From: Streptacidiphilus neutrinimicus
GTDB taxonomy: Bacteria > Actinomycetota > Actinomycetes > Streptomycetales > Streptomycetaceae
Assembly (NCBI RefSeq): GCF_000787815.1
Contig: NZ_BBPO01000027.1
Location: 15,281-79,280, forward strand
Direction of reading: 5' to 3'
Length of the DNA: 64,000 nucleotides
A model generated the notes under the pieces. It was not told where the DNA came from and did not search any database. It saw only the letters and a list, made by a program, of their open reading frames with translations. The translations under genes were made by a program, and so were the position numbers. Positions 24,291 through 35,195 of the stretch are shown in pieces; the first letter of the stretch is position 1; each line of letters begins with the position of its first letter.

Positions 24291-25505
24291 ATGCAGGTGA
24301 TCCAGTCCAGCAAGCTCGCCAACGTCTGCTACGACATCCGCGGCCCGATCCTCGACGAGGCCATGCGGCTTGAGGACGAGGGCCACCGCATCCTGAAGCT
24401 GAACACCGGGAACCCGGCGCCGTTCGGCTTCGAGGCGCCGCCGGAGATCCTGCAGGACATCCTCCGCAACCTCGCCGGGGCGCACGGCTACGGCGACTCC
24501 AAGGGCCTGCTCTCCGCCCGGCGCGCCGTGGTGATGCACTACGAGGAGCGCGGCCTGCACGGCCTGGGCGTCGAGGACGTCTACATCGGCAACGGCGTCT
24601 CCGAGTTGATCCAGATGGCCATGCAGGCGCTGCTGGACGACGGCGACGAGATCCTCGTCCCCTCCCCCGACTACCCGCTGTGGACGGCGTCGATCAGCCT
24701 GTCCGGGGGGACGGCGGTGCACTACCGCTGCGACGAGCAGTCCGACTGGTTCCCCGACCTCGCGGACATCGAGTCGAAGATCACCGACCGCACCCGCGGC
24801 ATCGTGATCATCAACCCGAACAACCCGACCGGCGCGGTCTATCCGGTCGAGCTGCTGGAGGGCCTGGTCGGCATCGCCCGCCGGCACAACCTGATCGTCT
24901 ACTCGGACGAGATCTACGACAAGATCCTCTATGACGACGCCGAGCACACCTCCACCGCCGTGCTCGCCCCCGACCTGCTCTGCCTGACCTTCAACGGCAT
25001 GTCCAAGGCCTACCGGGTGGCCGGCTTCCGCAGCGGCTGGATGACCATCTCCGGCCCGAAGGAGGAGGCCCGCAGCTACATCGAGGGCCTGACCACGCTG
25101 GCCACCATGCGCCTGTGCGCCAACATGCCCTCGCAGCACGCGATCGCCGCCGCGCTCGGCGGGCGTCAGTCGATCAAGGACCTGATCCTCCCCGGCGGCC
25201 GGCTGCGCGAGCAGCGCGACATCGCCTGGAAGATGCTGAACGACATCCCCGGTGTGTCCTGCGTCAAGCCCAAGGGCGCGCTCTACGCCTTCCCACGGCT
25301 GGACCCGAAGGTCTACAAGATCAAGGACGACGCCCAGATGGTGCTGGACCTGCTCAAGCAGCAGCACATCTACGTCGTCCAGGGCACCGGGTTCAACTGG
25401 CCCGACCCGGACCACTTCCGCCTGGTCACGCTGCCGCACGCGGAGGATCTGAGCGAGGCGATCGAGAAGATCGGCGTCTTCCTGTCGACGTACGCGCAGC
25501 CCTAG
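24291..25505 (+). CDS. Fold-type I PLP aminotransferase, AlaA/AlaT-like
   Basis: A 404-residue class I aminotransferase resembling glutamate-pyruvate transaminase AlaA. Family blocks are NTGNPAPFGFEAPPEI, PSPDYPLWTASISLSGG and NPNNPTGAVYP. YSDEIYDKILYD comes next, then the PLP Lys in NGMSKAYRVAGFRSGW. It likely interconverts pyruvate/alanine with 2-oxoglutarate/glutamate. ATG 24291 lies 8 nt after TAGGCT (24277-24282) with no Shine-Dalgarno sequence, so a leaderless transcript is likely. Its length equals that of E. coli AlaA within a few residues. Confidence 0.9.
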   Translation: MQVIQSSKLANVCYDIRGPILDEAMRLEDEGHRILKLNTGNPAPFGFEAPPEILQDILRNLAGAHGYGDSKGLLSARRAVVMHYEERGLHGLGVEDVYIGNGVSELIQMAMQALLDDGDEILVPSPDYPLWTASISLSGGTAVHYRCDEQSDWFPDLADIESKITDRTRGIVIINPNNPTGAVYPVELLEGLVGIARRHNLIVYSDEIYDKILYDDAEHTSTAVLAPDLLCLTFNGMSKAYRVAGFRSGWMTISGPKEEARSYIEGLTTLATMRLCANMPSQHAIAAALGGRQSIKDLILPGGRLREQRDIAWKMLNDIPGVSCVKPKGALYAFPRLDPKVYKIKDDAQMVLDLLKQQHIYVVQGTGFNWPDPDHFRLVTLPHAEDLSEAIEKIGVFLSTYAQP

Positions 25506-25543
25506 GGGCCGGGGCGTCCACGCCTCAAAACGGAATCTTCTTT

Positions 25544-25565
25544 TAGACAAAGTCTAAGTTATGCT
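25544..25565 (+). promoter_or_regulatory. Promoter with TTAGAC-AAA-GTCTAA operator
   Basis: A perfect 15-bp inverted repeat (25544-25558) lies directly before the -10 TATGCT (25560-25565), which ends 6 nt before the next ATG. The A/T-rich dyad is Fur/PerR-like in size and stands out in this GC-rich DNA. The regulator is not identified. Confidence 0.5.
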
Positions 25566-25571
25566 GTTCGC

Positions 25572-25973
25572 ATGTACGAGCAGCCCAAGACCCGTCCTGT
25601 CGTACGTCGGTCGCGGCAGTCCCAGACGCCGAGCACGCCCGTGCCTGCTCTCAGCGGGCTGCGCGGACAACTGGCGGGCCACCTGGCGGCGCTCCTCGAC
25701 GTCACGCGCGAGCTGCACACGCGCACCGGCGACCGCGCGCTGGAGGACGCCGCCGCGGCACTGACCACGCGCATCGCCGAGATCGGCGCGTGTCTTCCGC
25801 AGCGCGCCGCCGTCGCCTACCCCGCCGGGCTCCCCGCCCTGCACGCGCAGGCGTTCGACCTGGCCGGACGGGTGCTGGTGGTGGCCGCCGCCCAGCAGGA
25901 CACCCGGACGGCGATACTCGCGTGCCGCCGTATGGACTTCCATACGGCGGCACGCGAGTCGGTGATCTCCTGA
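25572..25973 (+). CDS. Conserved-looking hypothetical protein
   Basis: A 133-residue protein I cannot assign. It is helical and Ala-rich (ALSGLRGQLAGHLAALLDVT, then ELHTRTGDRALEDAAAAL) with a short basic N-terminus. It has no signal peptide or membrane segment. It starts at ATG 25572 right after a TATGCT box, so it is probably leaderless, and is controlled through the 15-bp dyad before it. Its last codons are occupied by a very long hairpin (25916-25959). Confidence 0.65.
   Translation: MYEQPKTRPVVRRSRQSQTPSTPVPALSGLRGQLAGHLAALLDVTRELHTRTGDRALEDAAAALTTRIAEIGACLPQRAAVAYPAGLPALHAQAFDLAGRVLVVAAAQQDTRTAILACRRMDFHTAARESVIS
25916..25959. terminator. Hairpin with 21-bp perfect arms inside a gene end
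   Basis: Bases 25916-25936 and 25939-25959 are exact reverse complements around CT. The repeat lies within the last codons of the 25572 gene and 36 bp from the end of convergent pckG. It probably works as a bidirectional terminator that is also coding. A second small stem, GCCTCGGC, follows the stop. Confidence 0.65.
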
Positions 25974-25994
25974 GCCTCGGCTCAGGCGCTCACC

Positions 25995-27830
25995 TCAGCC
26001 CAGACGCTGGGTCAGCTTCTCGTACTCGTCCCACAGAGCCTTCGGCGTGTGCTCGCCGAACAGCTCCAGGTGCTCGGGGATGAGCGCGGCCTCCTGCTTC
26101 CAGATGTCACGGTCGACGGTGAGCAGCAGGTCCAGGTCGGCCTGGTCGATGCTGAGACCGTCCAGGTCGAGCGCGTCCTCGGTCGGCAGGATGCCGATCG
26201 GCGACTCGACGCCCTCGCCGGTGCCCTCCAGGCGCTCGACGATCCACTTCAGCACGCGGCTGTTCTCGCCGAAGCCCGGCCAGACGAACTTGCCGTCGGC
26301 GTTCTTGCGGAACCAGTTCACGTAGTAGATCTTCGGCAGCTTGGCGGCGTCGGCGTTCTCGCCGATCTCCAGCCAGTGGGCGAAGTAGTCGCCCATGTTG
26401 TAGCCGCAGAAGGGCAGCATCGCGAACGGGTCACGGCGCAGCTTGCCGACGGTGCCCTCGGCGGCGGCGGTCTGCTCCGAGGCCACGTTGGCGCCGAGGA
26501 AGACGCCGTGCTGCCAGTCGAAGGACTCGGTCACCAGCGGAACCGCGCTGGCGCGGCGGCCGCCGAAGAGGATGGCCGAGATCGGCACACCCGCCGGGTC
26601 CTCCCACTCCGGGGCGATGGTCGGGCACTGGGCGGCCGGGACGGTGAACCGGGCGTTGGGGTGCGCCGCCGGGGTCTCCGACGCGGGCGTCCAGTCGTTG
26701 CCCTTCCAGTCGGTGAGGTGCGCGGGCTTCTCCTCGGTCATGCCCTCCCACCACACGTCGCCGTCGTCGGTGAGCGCCACGTTGGTGAAGACCGTGTTGG
26801 CGTACATCGAGTCGATGGCGTTGGCGTTGGTGTCACGACCGGTGCCGGGCGCGACGCCGAAGAAGCCGGCCTCCGGGTTGATCGCGTAGAGGCGGCCGTC
26901 CGCACCGAACCGCATCCAGGCGATGTCGTCGCCGATGGTCTCGACCTTCCAGCCCGGGATGGTCGGCTGGAGCATGGCCAGGTTGGTCTTGCCGCAGGCG
27001 CTGGGGAACGCGGCGGCGACGTACTTGGCCTCGCCGGACGGCGGGGTGAGCTTCAGGACGAGCATGTGCTCGGCCAGCCAGCCCTCGTCGCGGGCCATCG
27101 TCGAGGCGATGCGCAGCGCGTAGCACTTCTTGCCGAGCAGGGCGTTGCCGCCGTAGCCCGAACCGTAGGACCAGATCTCCTTGGTCTCCGGGAAGTGCGA
27201 GATGTACTTGGTCTCGTTGCACGGCCACGGGACGTCGGCCTCGCCCTCTGCGAGCGGGGCGCCGAGGGTGTGCACGGCCTTGACGAACTCGCCGTCCTCA
27301 CCGAGGTAGTCCAGCACGGCCTGACCCATGCGCGTCATCGTGCGCATCGACACGGCGACGTAGGCGGAGTCGGTGATCTCGACGCCGTAGGCGGCCAGCG
27401 GTGAACCCACGGGACCCATGGAGAACGGCACCACGTACATGGTGCGGCCCTTCATGGAGCCCTTGAAGATGTCACCGAAGATGGCACGCATCTCGGCGGG
27501 GGCCTTCCAGTGGTTGGTCGGGCCCGCGTCCTTCTCCTGCTCGGAGCAGATGAACGTGCGGTCCTCGACGCGCGCCACATCGCGCGGATCGGAGGCGGCG
27601 TAGTACGAGTTCGGCCGCTTCTCCTCATTGAGCTTGCGGAAGGTGCCCTTCTCGACAAGCAGGTCGCACAGACGCTGGTACTCGGCTTCAGAGCCGTCGC
27701 ACCATTCGATCCGATCCGGCTGGGTGAGCTCTGCGATCTCCTGGACCCACGCCAGCAGCTTCTTGTGCCGGGTCGGGGCAGCGTTGACCTGGGCAGAGTT
27801 CTCGTTCGGCACGATCGCTCCGTTTCCCAT
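25995..27830 (-). CDS. pckG: Phosphoenolpyruvate carboxykinase (GTP)
   Basis: A 611-residue GTP-dependent PEPCK that converts oxaloacetate to PEP, for gluconeogenesis or anaplerosis. The P-loop with the reactive Cys is [13 protein letters not shown]. Other signature blocks are [31 protein letters not shown], split over substrate and GTP sites, and [23 protein letters not shown]. Its length is standard. ATG 27830 is chosen, with AAGGA upstream; the 44 upstream codons of open frame do not match the family. Confidence 0.97.
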   Translation of the reverse strand: MGNGAIVPNENSAQVNAAPTRHKKLLAWVQEIAELTQPDRIEWCDGSEAEYQRLCDLLVEKGTFRKLNEEKRPNSYYAASDPRDVARVEDRTFICSEQEKDAGPTNHWKAPAEMRAIFGDIFKGSMKGRTMYVVPFSMGPVGSPLAAYGVEITDSAYVAVSMRTMTRMGQAVLDYLGEDGEFVKAVHTLGAPLAEGEADVPWPCNETKYISHFPETKEIWSYGSGYGGNALLGKKCYALRIASTMARDEGWLAEHMLVLKLTPPSGEAKYVAAAFPSACGKTNLAMLQPTIPGWKVETIGDDIAWMRFGADGRLYAINPEAGFFGVAPGTGRDTNANAIDSMYANTVFTNVALTDDGDVWWEGMTEEKPAHLTDWKGNDWTPASETPAAHPNARFTVPAAQCPTIAPEWEDPAGVPISAILFGGRRASAVPLVTESFDWQHGVFLGANVASEQTAAAEGTVGKLRRDPFAMLPFCGYNMGDYFAHWLEIGENADAAKLPKIYYVNWFRKNADGKFVWPGFGENSRVLKWIVERLEGTGEGVESPIGILPTEDALDLDGLSIDQADLDLLLTVDRDIWKQEAALIPEHLELFGEHTPKALWDEYEKLTQRLG

Positions 27831-27966
27831 CCGGTCGTCCTTGAACGGATGGTGAGGGGTTGAGGGTCTTCGCAGCGTATCCCCGATGTCCGAGAAGTGA
27901 CACACCGCGGCCATGTGAGAACGACAACATCGCAGGTCAGCGTCACTTTGACGAGAATTCAAGCAG

Positions 27967-27999
27967 ACCTACCAGTAGGTAACCTACGGTGCCGTAGGT
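27967..27999. promoter_or_regulatory. Two adjacent palindromic operators before trhA
   Basis: ACCTAC-CA-GTAGGT (27967-27980) and ACCTACGG-TG-CCGTAGGT (27982-27999) are perfect dyads whose centres are 17 bp apart. The second touches the -10 TATGCT (27999-28004) of trhA. The shape fits tandem dimer binding by a TetR-like repressor, in the pckG-trhA divergent gap. Confidence 0.55.
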
Positions 28000-28012
28000 A
28001 TGCTTCGGAAAC

Positions 28013-28675
28013 ATGACTCCAGGGGTGGAAATGAGTGAGCTGAATTTCCCGCTGAAGCCGGCCATGCGCGGCTGGCTGCATGCCGGAATGTTTCCGGCGA
28101 CGGTGGCGGCCGGCATCGTGCTGATCTGTCTGGCCACGACCCCCGCCGCCCGCGCGGCCTGCGCGGTCTACGCCGTCAGCGCATGGATGCTGTTCGGCGT
28201 CAGCGCGCTGTACCACCGCTTCACCTGGGGCCCCCGCGGCGAGGCCGTCCTGCGGCGGCTCGACCACAGCAACATCTTCCTGATCATCGCCGGCACGTAC
28301 ACGCCCGTCACCATCCTGCTGCTGCACGGGGCGCGGCAGCAGGTGCTGCTCTGGCTGGTCTGGGCGGGGGCGCTGGCCGGGATCGCGTTCCGGGTCTTCT
28401 GGGTCGGCGCGCCGCGCTGGCTGTACACGCCCTGCTACCTGGCCCTCGGCTGGGCCGCGGTCTTCTTCCTGCCCGACTTCTTCCGCACCGGGGGCGTCGC
28501 GGTGACGGTGCTGATCATCATCGGCGGCGCGCTCTACAGCGTCGGCGGCGTCATCTACGGCCTCAAGCGCCCGAACCCCTCGCCGCGCTGGTTCGGCTTC
28601 CACGAGGTCTTCCACGCGTGCACGCTCGCCGCCTTCATCGTGCAGTTCGTGGGGGTCTCGCTGGTCGCGATGTAA
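28013..28675 (+). CDS. trhA: Hemolysin III / TrhA family membrane protein
   Basis: A 220-residue protein with seven membrane helices of the PAQR/hemolysin III superfamily. Conserved residues are visible: Ser and His in GVSALYHRFTW, Asp in LRRLDHSNIFLIIAGTYTP, and the paired His in FHEVFHACTLAAF. These form the Zn site. Bacterial TrhA tunes membrane fluidity. ATG 28013 lies 8 nt after TATGCT, suggesting a leaderless mRNA; ATG 28031 is the alternative. Two palindromes overlap the promoter. Confidence 0.9.
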   Translation: MTPGVEMSELNFPLKPAMRGWLHAGMFPATVAAGIVLICLATTPAARAACAVYAVSAWMLFGVSALYHRFTWGPRGEAVLRRLDHSNIFLIIAGTYTPVTILLLHGARQQVLLWLVWAGALAGIAFRVFWVGAPRWLYTPCYLALGWAAVFFLPDFFRTGGVAVTVLIIIGGALYSVGGVIYGLKRPNPSPRWFGFHEVFHACTLAAFIVQFVGVSLVAM

Positions 28676-28685
28676 GCCGCTAGAG

Positions 28686-28722
28686 GCTGTCGATTGACAG
28701 CTCCTAGATTTTGAGAGTTACT
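28686..28722 (+). promoter_or_regulatory. MFS-tetR promoter with overlapping operator
   Basis: The -35 TTGACA (28694-28699), a 17-nt spacer and GTTACT form the promoter. The dyad GCTGTC-gatt-GACAGC (28686-28701) covers the -35 and a half copy CTGTCAG follows the -10. The TetR encoded by the second gene of the operon is the likely ligand. Confidence 0.6.
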
Positions 28723-28757
28723 GTCAGAAGACTGGGGGAACTCTCTAGGGGGCTGCC

Positions 28758-30320
28758 ATGAGCACGGACCGGACCGTGGGCACCACAGCACCATCAGACC
28801 TCGCACCACCCGCCGGGGGCATCCAGACCAGCAGCCGCCGCTGGTGGGCGCTGGCCGCCGTCTGCCTGAGCGTGTTGGTGCTCGGCTTCGACGGCACGAT
28901 CCTCAACGTCGCCCTGCCCGACATGGCGGTGCAGTTGCACGCCACCACGGGCCAGCTGCAGTGGATCGTCGACGCGTACCTCGTCGTCTTCGCCGCCGCG
29001 ATGCTCCCCGCCGGGCTGCTCGGCGACCGCTTCGGACGGCGTCGGCTGCTCATCGGCGGGCTGGTGCTCTTCGGCGTCGCCTCGCTGATCGGCACGCTCG
29101 CGGACTCGCCGAACACGCTGATCGCGGTCCGCGCCGTGATGGGCCTCGGCGGCGCGCTCATCATGCCGCTCGGCATCGCGATCCTGCCGAGCCTCTTCTC
29201 CCCCGCCGAACGACCGCGCGCCATCGCCGTGATGACGGCGGGCATGGCCGTCGGCATGCCGCTCGGCCCGATGCTGGGCGGGCTGCTGCTCAACCACTTC
29301 TGGTGGGGCTCGATCTTCCTGATCAACGTCCCGCTGATCGCGATCGGCATCGCCGCCTGCCTGTGGCTGGTGCCCGAGTCGCGCGACCCGTCCGTACCCC
29401 GGGTCGACCCGCTCAGCGCCGTCGTCGGCGTGCTCGGCCTCGGCGCGCTCACCTTCGGCATCATCCAGGGCCCGACCGACGGATGGGGATCCGCCCGGGT
29501 CGTCGCCCCGCTGGTGGCCTCCGTGCTGCTGCTCGGCCACCTGGTCCGGCGCGAGCGCACGCTGCCGCACCCGATGGTCGACTTCACGCTGCTCGCCGAC
29601 CGCGTCTACCGCTGGAGCACGGCCGCCTCGGTGCTGGTCTCCTTCGTGCTGATGGGCGGCCTGTTCGTGTTGCCGCAGTACCTGCAGTCGGTGCTCGGCT
29701 ACGACGCCCTCGGCACCGGCGTCCGGCTCATGCCGATGATGGCCGGCCTGCTGCTCGCGGCGCGCGTCGCGGAACGGCTGGTCGCAAGGCTGTCGGTCCG
29801 CTGGGTCGTCGCCTCGGGCATGCTCGTCGTCGCCGCCTCGATGCTGCTCGGCGCCTCGACCACCACCGGCGACGGCTACGGCCGTACGGCGCTGTGGCTG
29901 GGCGCGCTCGGCCTCGGCATGGGCTTCACCATGGTCCCGGCCATGGGCGCGGCCATGGCGGCGCTCCCGGACGACCGGGCCGGCGTCGGCTCCGGGCTGC
30001 TCCAGACGCTGCGACAGTCCGCCAGCGCGATCGGCGTCGCCCTGCTCGGCAGCCTTCTGGCCGGCGGCTACACCGCGCGGCTCGACACCGGCAGCCTGCC
30101 GGAGCCCCTGGCCCGCACCGCGCGCGGTTCGGTCTCGGCCGCCCAGGCGATCGCGGAACAGCTGCACGACACGGCGCTGGCCGCGTCCGCGCACGCCGCG
30201 TTCGTCCACGGCATGGATCTGGTGCTGCTCGCGTGCGGCATCGGATCGGCCCTCTCGGCGGCGTTGATCGCCTGGCGGATGCCCAGCTCTGGGGGCGGTG
30301 CGGGAGAATCCCAGGCATGA
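28758..30320 (+). CDS. MFS drug exporter, DHA2 (14-TM) family
   Basis: A 520-residue proton-driven efflux pump in the inner membrane with 14 predicted helices. The DHA2 signature is LGFDGTILNVALPDMAV with LQWIVDAYLVVFAAAMLPAG, and motif A is GDRFGRRRLL. Substrates are probably cationic or aromatic drugs but cannot be specified. Its stop overlaps the start of the tetR gene by ATGA, so the repressor is translated with it, a usual autoregulated efflux operon. A dyad lies on the promoter. Confidence 0.92.
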   Translation: MSTDRTVGTTAPSDLAPPAGGIQTSSRRWWALAAVCLSVLVLGFDGTILNVALPDMAVQLHATTGQLQWIVDAYLVVFAAAMLPAGLLGDRFGRRRLLIGGLVLFGVASLIGTLADSPNTLIAVRAVMGLGGALIMPLGIAILPSLFSPAERPRAIAVMTAGMAVGMPLGPMLGGLLLNHFWWGSIFLINVPLIAIGIAACLWLVPESRDPSVPRVDPLSAVVGVLGLGALTFGIIQGPTDGWGSARVVAPLVASVLLLGHLVRRERTLPHPMVDFTLLADRVYRWSTAASVLVSFVLMGGLFVLPQYLQSVLGYDALGTGVRLMPMMAGLLLAARVAERLVARLSVRWVVASGMLVVAASMLLGASTTTGDGYGRTALWLGALGLGMGFTMVPAMGAAMAALPDDRAGVGSGLLQTLRQSASAIGVALLGSLLAGGYTARLDTGSLPEPLARTARGSVSAAQAIAEQLHDTALAASAHAAFVHGMDLVLLACGIGSALSAALIAWRMPSSGGGAGESQA

Positions 30321-30961
30321 CCCCCGGCAACTCCTCCACCCCGACTACCGCCGGCGCCGAGCTCGAAGAACTCCTCGCCGCCCCGCTGGGCCTGCGGGAG
30401 CGCAAGAAGCTGAAGACCCGCCGCGCGATCCGCTCGGCGGCCTTCGGCCTGTTCACCGAGCAGGGCTACGAGGCCACGACGGTCGACCAGATCGCGGCCG
30501 TGGCGGAGGTCTCGCCCAGCACCTTCTTCCGGTACTTCCCCACCAAGGAAGACCTGGTCATCAGCGACGACTACGACCCGCTGATGGAGGCCTCCTTCCG
30601 CTCGCGCCCCAGCGACGAACCGCTGATCGAGTCCGTCCGGCAGGCGATGATCGATCCGCTGCGCCAGGTCCTCGCGGCCGAGCGCGAGGAGGTGCTGCTG
30701 CGCATGCAGCTGTACCGGACGGTCCCGGCGATCCGCGCCCGCGCCCTGGTGGAGCTGCAGCGCACCGGCGAGATGATGTGCCGCCTGCTCGCGGAGCGGA
30801 CCGGCCTGCCCGCCGACGGCCTGGAACTGCGCGCCCTGGTGGCGTCGATCCTCGCCGCGTCCAGCGAGGCGGTGCAGTACTGGGCCGAACGCGGGGGCGA
30901 GGACGAGCTGGAGGACCTGCTGAACCGGGCGATCAACGCCCTTGGCAGCCCCGGCCTGTGA
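30317..30961 (+). CDS. TetR-family transcriptional regulator of the efflux operon
   Basis: A 214-residue repressor. The N-terminal helix-turn-helix (about 30-75) has RRAIRSAAFGLFTEQGYEATTVDQIAAVAEVSPSTFFRYFPTKEDLV in family order. The C-terminal ligand domain is helical, of the TetR_C type found in actinobacterial MftR-like regulators. It starts at ATG 30317, overlapping the stop of the MFS gene. It is expected to bind the GCTGTC-GACAGC dyad at 28686 and release on drug binding. Confidence 0.92.
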   Translation: MTPGNSSTPTTAGAELEELLAAPLGLRERKKLKTRRAIRSAAFGLFTEQGYEATTVDQIAAVAEVSPSTFFRYFPTKEDLVISDDYDPLMEASFRSRPSDEPLIESVRQAMIDPLRQVLAAEREEVLLRMQLYRTVPAIRARALVELQRTGEMMCRLLAERTGLPADGLELRALVASILAASSEAVQYWAERGGEDELEDLLNRAINALGSPGL

Positions 30962-30981
30962 CCCCGGGTCCAGCCCCGGGG
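30962..30981. terminator. GC hairpin between convergent genes
   Basis: CCCCGGG-tccagc-CCCGGGG lies immediately after the tetR stop and before the DUF255 stop. Confidence 0.55.
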
Positions 30982-30984
30982 CAC

Positions 30985-33000
<2,016 letters not shown>

Positions 33001-33123
33001 CTCGCCAGCCTCTCACACGGGATGCGCGACGGTGGGTCGCACGGCTGGCGCGGCGTGCGGGGGCCCGGCGGCGGGATGACGATGGAGACATCACGAGGCA
33101 CGAAAGGAAGGAGGTGGAACGGC

Positions 33124-33426
33124 ATGCGCACGCTCATGACGATCCGCCTCGGCAACGAGAAGACGACCCAGGCCATCAGTGACAAGCGGATGGCCGAGTT
33201 CATGCAGACCAACCTCGCCAGGCTCCAGCCCGAAGCCGTCTACTTCGCCACCGTGGACGGACAGCGGGGCGGCTTCGTCGTGTTCGACCTGAAGGAGCCC
33301 GCGCAGATGCCCTCGATCGCCGAGCCGTTCTTCCAGGAGCTCGGCGCCGACGTGACGTTCTCCCCGGCGATGGTCCCGGACGACGTCATGCGGGGGCTCG
33401 ACCCCGGCTACCAGCCGCCCGCCTGA
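33124..33426 (+). CDS. Small conserved hypothetical protein
   Basis: A 100-residue cytoplasmic protein that I recognise only as an actinobacterial conserved hypothetical. It reads as an alpha-beta protein: LMTIRLGNEKTTQAISDKRM, then EAVYFATVDGQRGGFVVFDL, then IAEPFFQELGADVTFSPAM. The shape suggests a ferredoxin-like (dimeric alpha/beta barrel) fold. It starts at ATG 33124 with an excellent AAGGAGGT 8 nt upstream. No function is proposed. Confidence 0.75.
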   Translation: MRTLMTIRLGNEKTTQAISDKRMAEFMQTNLARLQPEAVYFATVDGQRGGFVVFDLKEPAQMPSIAEPFFQELGADVTFSPAMVPDDVMRGLDPGYQPPA

Positions 33427-33450
33427 ACCCCTCGCCGCACCTCCAGGAGC

Positions 33451-33482
33451 AGCCCAGGCCCACGCTTCGACCTGGGCTTTTC
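33451..33482 (+). terminator. Terminator after the small hypothetical gene
   Basis: AGCCCAGG and CCTGGGCT arms with a 12-nt loop, then TTTTCC. The remaining gap to 33773 holds no convincing gene; its last bases carry the TAGGCT -10 of the decarboxylase. Confidence 0.75.
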
Positions 33483-33759
33483 CGCGTCCGCCGGGAGAGT
33501 CCGCTCCACCCGCGGGGCGGAGCCCAGTTGCGCGCGGGTGCGCGGGTCCGACGAACCGCCGGATCGGCCCGTCCGGCCGCCGACCCGCCCACGTTGGTGC
33601 CGGCTCCGCTGCCCTCGGCCTCCTTGCGCAGCGCGCCACTGACAGGCGTCGACGTGGTCGGTGCCGAGCCGCCGCAGGCCGGGCTCGACCGCGCGGCGTC
33701 CGTCCCCCGGAGTGCGCACGAAGCAAGCGTTTCGCCGCGCCGTCCCGGCGGGGCGTGCA

Positions 33760-33765
33760 TAGGCT
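33760..33765 (+). promoter_or_regulatory. -10 box of glutamate decarboxylase
   Basis: TAGGCT ends 7 nt before ATG 33773, with no ribosome site between them, implying a leaderless mRNA. Confidence 0.55.
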
Positions 33766-33772
33766 GGTCGGC

Positions 33773-35182
33773 ATGGCGCTGCATCAGGGACAGGACAAGC
33801 AAAAGCCGCTGAGCCTCCCGCGGGTGGCCGGAGTCGAGGACCTCCTCAACGGGATGGAGGAGGCGGTGCCGAAGAACCGCCTGCCGCACCACCCGCTTCC
33901 GGCCCCGATCGCTCACCAGCTGATCCGCGACGAGCTGCTGCTCGACGGCAACGCACGGCTCAACCTCGCCACCTTCGTGACCACCTGGATGGATCCCCAG
34001 GTCACCGAGCTGATCGGTGAGTGCCTCGACAAGAACATGATCGACAAGGACGAGTACCCGCAGACGGCCGAGTTCGAGCGCCGCTGTGTGAACATCCTTG
34101 CCGACCTGTGGCACGCCCCGGAGGCGACGAAGGCCGTCGGCTGCTCCACCACCGGCTCCAGCGAGGCGTGCATGCTCGCCGGCATGGCCCTCAAGCGGCG
34201 CTGGATGCAGCGCAACCGCGCGAAGTACGACAGCGGCGCAGCTCGGCCCAACCTGGTGATGGGCGCGAACGTCCAGGTGTGCTGGGAGAAGTTCTGCAAC
34301 TTCTGGGAGGTCGAGTGCCGGCTCGCCCCCATGGAGGGCGAGCGCTACCACCTCGACGCGCAGTCGGCGCTGGCCCTGGTCGACGAGAACACCATCGGCG
34401 TCGTCGGCGTACTCGGCTCCACCTTCGACGGCAGCTTCGAGCCGATCAAGGAGATCTGCGAGGCGCTGGACGACCTGCAGCGCCGGACCGGCCTGGACGT
34501 CCCCGTCCACGTCGACGGCGCGTCCGGCGGCATGATCGCCCCCTTCATCGACCCGGATCTGGAATGGGACTTCCGCCTGCCGCGCGTCGCTTCGATCAAC
34601 ACCTCCGGCCACAAGTACGGCCTGGTCTACCCGGGCGTCGGCTGGGCGCTGTGGCGCGACGCGGAGGCCCTGCCGGAGGAGCTGGTCTTCCGGGTCAACT
34701 ATCTGGGCGGCAACATGCCGACCTTCGCCCTCAACTTCTCGCGCCCCGGCGCGCAGGTGATCGCCCAGTACTACAACTTCCTGCGTCTGGGCCGGGCCGG
34801 CTTCACGGCGGTCCAGCAGGCGTCGCGCGACGTCGCGATCCGCCTCGCGCAGGGCATCGAGGCGCTCGGCGTCTTCCGCCTGCTGACGCGCGGCGACGAG
34901 CTGCCCGTCTTCGCCTTCACCACGACGGACGACGTGACGAACTTCGACGTCTTCGACGTCTCCCGCAGGCTGCGTGAACGCGGCTGGCTCGTCCCGGCGT
35001 ACACCTTCCCGGAGAACCGCACGGACCTGGCGGTCATCCGCATCGTCATCCGCAACGGGTTCACCTTGGACCTCGCGGATCTCCTGCTGAACGACCTGTC
35101 CCGGCTGTTGCCCGAGCTCCAGGCCCAGCCCAACCCGGGCACGGAGCACGGCGTGAAGCCCCGGGAGGGCTTCCACCACTGA
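33773..35182 (+). CDS. gad: Glutamate decarboxylase
   Basis: A 469-residue group II PLP decarboxylase that turns glutamate into GABA and CO2, consuming a proton. The substrate blocks are VTTWMDPQVTEL and GSSEACMLAGMALKRRW, then PVHVDGASGGMIAPF. The PLP Lys is in INTSGHKYGLVYPGVGW. The C-terminus ends in REGFHH; the corresponding His-bearing tail plugs the active site at neutral pH in E. coli GadB, so pH control is possible. It starts at ATG 33773 from a leaderless-type promoter. It is convergent with the nickel transporter 13 nt on. Confidence 0.95.
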   Translation: MALHQGQDKQKPLSLPRVAGVEDLLNGMEEAVPKNRLPHHPLPAPIAHQLIRDELLLDGNARLNLATFVTTWMDPQVTELIGECLDKNMIDKDEYPQTAEFERRCVNILADLWHAPEATKAVGCSTTGSSEACMLAGMALKRRWMQRNRAKYDSGAARPNLVMGANVQVCWEKFCNFWEVECRLAPMEGERYHLDAQSALALVDENTIGVVGVLGSTFDGSFEPIKEICEALDDLQRRTGLDVPVHVDGASGGMIAPFIDPDLEWDFRLPRVASINTSGHKYGLVYPGVGWALWRDAEALPEELVFRVNYLGGNMPTFALNFSRPGAQVIAQYYNFLRLGRAGFTAVQQASRDVAIRLAQGIEALGVFRLLTRGDELPVFAFTTTDDVTNFDVFDVSRRLRERGWLVPAYTFPENRTDLAVIRIVIRNGFTLDLADLLLNDLSRLLPELQAQPNPGTEHGVKPREGFHH

Positions 35183-35195
35183 GGTCGACGACGCG

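Noticed and set aside
28794-30209. A 471-codon minus-strand open frame
   Set aside because: Antisense shadow of the MFS gene; no family features.
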